From NCBI GenBank assembly GCA_934869045.1, contig CAKXAF010000023.1:3214-15535 (forward strand): 12,322 nt of DNA, read 5' to 3'. Below the pieces are notes generated by a model. It did not search any database, had not been told where the DNA came from, and saw only the letters and a list, made by a program, of their open reading frames with translations. The position numbers were made by a program, and so were the translations under genes. Source of the DNA: an uncultured Nitrososphaerota archaeon (lineage in GTDB: Bacteria > Bacillota > Clostridia > Oscillospirales > Ruminococcaceae). Shown one piece after another: positions 11,566-12,322 of the stretch (the stretch's first letter is position 1; each line of letters begins with the position of its first letter).

Positions 11566-12322
11566 ATGGCTGAATTACATGAGCTGATAGCAAAAATTGA
11601 AAATCCGGAGTTGCGTGCGCAGATTGCAGAGGCGGCGAAACGTGCATTAAAACATAAGCAGTTCGGACTTGTGTTCGAGGAGCATCTGCCGGAGTGTACG
11701 CCCCTTTTTGATATTCCCGTCAGAAAAGGTGCAAAGGTCTCTGTTCGCAGCGGAAAAGCGAATGAGACATATACCGTTTTGAAGATTGTGGATGAAATTG
11801 CCACCTGCCTGCCCAAGAACAGCAAGGAAACAGTGGAGTTTGCCGTGAATGACCTTGTGACTACGGCAGAACTAGGCGATCCGATCTATCCCTGCCTGCA
11901 GCCTTTGGGAGAAGTGTGCAATGCGCCGGACAGCGACCTGTGGCACACCCTGATCGAAGCAGACAACTATCATGCCCTGCAGCTTCTGGAATATCTGTAC
12001 GGCGGCAAGGTGGATTGCATCTACATCGACCCGCCCTACAACACCGGCGCCCGGGACTGGAAATACAACAACGACTATGTGGATGGCAGCGACGAATACC
12101 GCCACAGTAAATGGCTTTCTTTCATGCAGAAGCGGCTAGAGATTGCAAAAAAACTGCTGAATTCCAACGATTCTGTGTTGATCGTCACCATTGATGAAAA
12201 AGAATATTTGCACTTGGGTTGTTTGCTGGAGGAAATGTTCCCGGATGCGAGAATGCAGATGATATCTTCTGTTATTAATCCTAAAGGTACTGCCAGAACT
12301 AACGAATTTAGCCGTGTAGACG
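11566..12322 (+). CDS. Adenine-specific DNA methyltransferase, type III Mod-like (partial, C-terminus off the right edge)
   Basis: The visible 252 residues belong to an N6-adenine (or N4-cytosine) DNA methyltransferase using S-adenosylmethionine. Catalytic motif IV DPPYNTG is at 155-161, preceded by LIEADNYHALQLLEYLYGGK (129-148) and the strand VDCIYI. The order, with motif IV before the AdoMet-binding FxGxG motif still to come, is that of beta-class enzymes such as type III Mod. After motif IV, KWLSFMQKRLEIAKKLL and NDSVLIVTIDEKEY are typical of Mod-like enzymes. Residues 1-128 form an extra N-terminal region (EEHLPECTPLFDIPVRKGAK, then a probable small beta domain). The ATG at 11566 has AGGAG eight bases upstream. 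A restriction or helicase partner would be expected downstream, outside the window. A lone methylase or a DISARM/BREX-like system remains possible. Confidence 0.85.
   Translation, partial: MAELHELIAKIENPELRAQIAEAAKRALKHKQFGLVFEEHLPECTPLFDIPVRKGAKVSVRSGKANETYTVLKIVDEIATCLPKNSKETVEFAVNDLVTTAELGDPIYPCLQPLGEVCNAPDSDLWHTLIEADNYHALQLLEYLYGGKVDCIYIDPPYNTGARDWKYNNDYVDGSDEYRHSKWLSFMQKRLEIAKKLLNSNDSVLIVTIDEKEYLHLGCLLEEMFPDARMQMISSVINPKGTARTNEFSRVD

Noticed and set aside
11328..11825. Minus-strand open frame of 165 codons
   Set aside because: Antisense to the XRE gene and the start of the methyltransferase; both of those have ribosome binding sites and recognisable motifs.

Overview
The window looks like a chromosome segment from a moderately GC-rich member of the Bacillota, class Clostridia (an Oscillospiraceae/Ruminococcaceae-type organism is my guess; the sequence does not prove it). 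The inference rests on gene order: rimP-nusA-ylxR-ylxQ-infB-rbfA-nrnA-truB-ribF is the translation/ribosome-maturation operon of Gram-positive bacteria, with nrnA between rbfA and truB. Purine-rich ribosome binding sites and sigma-A-type promoters fit.

Left part, minus strand (1-1876): the 5' part of ftsE (cell-division ABC ATPase, running off the left edge) and a PucR/CdaR-type regulator upstream of it. Between them lies a structured stretch, probably the regulator's terminator. The AT-rich divergent region (1877-2331) holds a likely promoter for the regulator, repeated GTAACA-type motifs, a strong extended -10 promoter for the rightward operon, and a leader RNA with two clear hairpins.

Centre, plus strand (2332-10748): nine genes in one direction with short gaps or 4-base ATGA overlaps. 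RimP, RbfA and IF-2 act in 30S maturation and initiation; NusA and RnpM (YlxR) are RNA-binding factors for transcription and RNase P; YlxQ is an L7Ae-type RNA-binding protein; NrnA degrades nano-RNA and pAp; TruB makes tRNA pseudouridine 55; RibF makes FMN and FAD. A strong GC hairpin pair follows infB. No terminator is visible directly after ribF; a tRNA-Leu(UAG) gene with its own near-consensus promoter follows, and then a 15-bp hairpin with a T-run.

Right part (about 10928-12322): the character changes. A non-coding stretch with a second large terminator-like hairpin and short repeats leads into an XRE-family regulator and, 12 bases on, an adenine-specific DNA methyltransferase of the DPPY type (type III Mod-like), cut by the right edge. 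This looks like the start of an accessory defence module inserted beside a tRNA gene. It is the only part that could belong to a less-described system; its partner genes lie outside the window, so the system type cannot be decided here.
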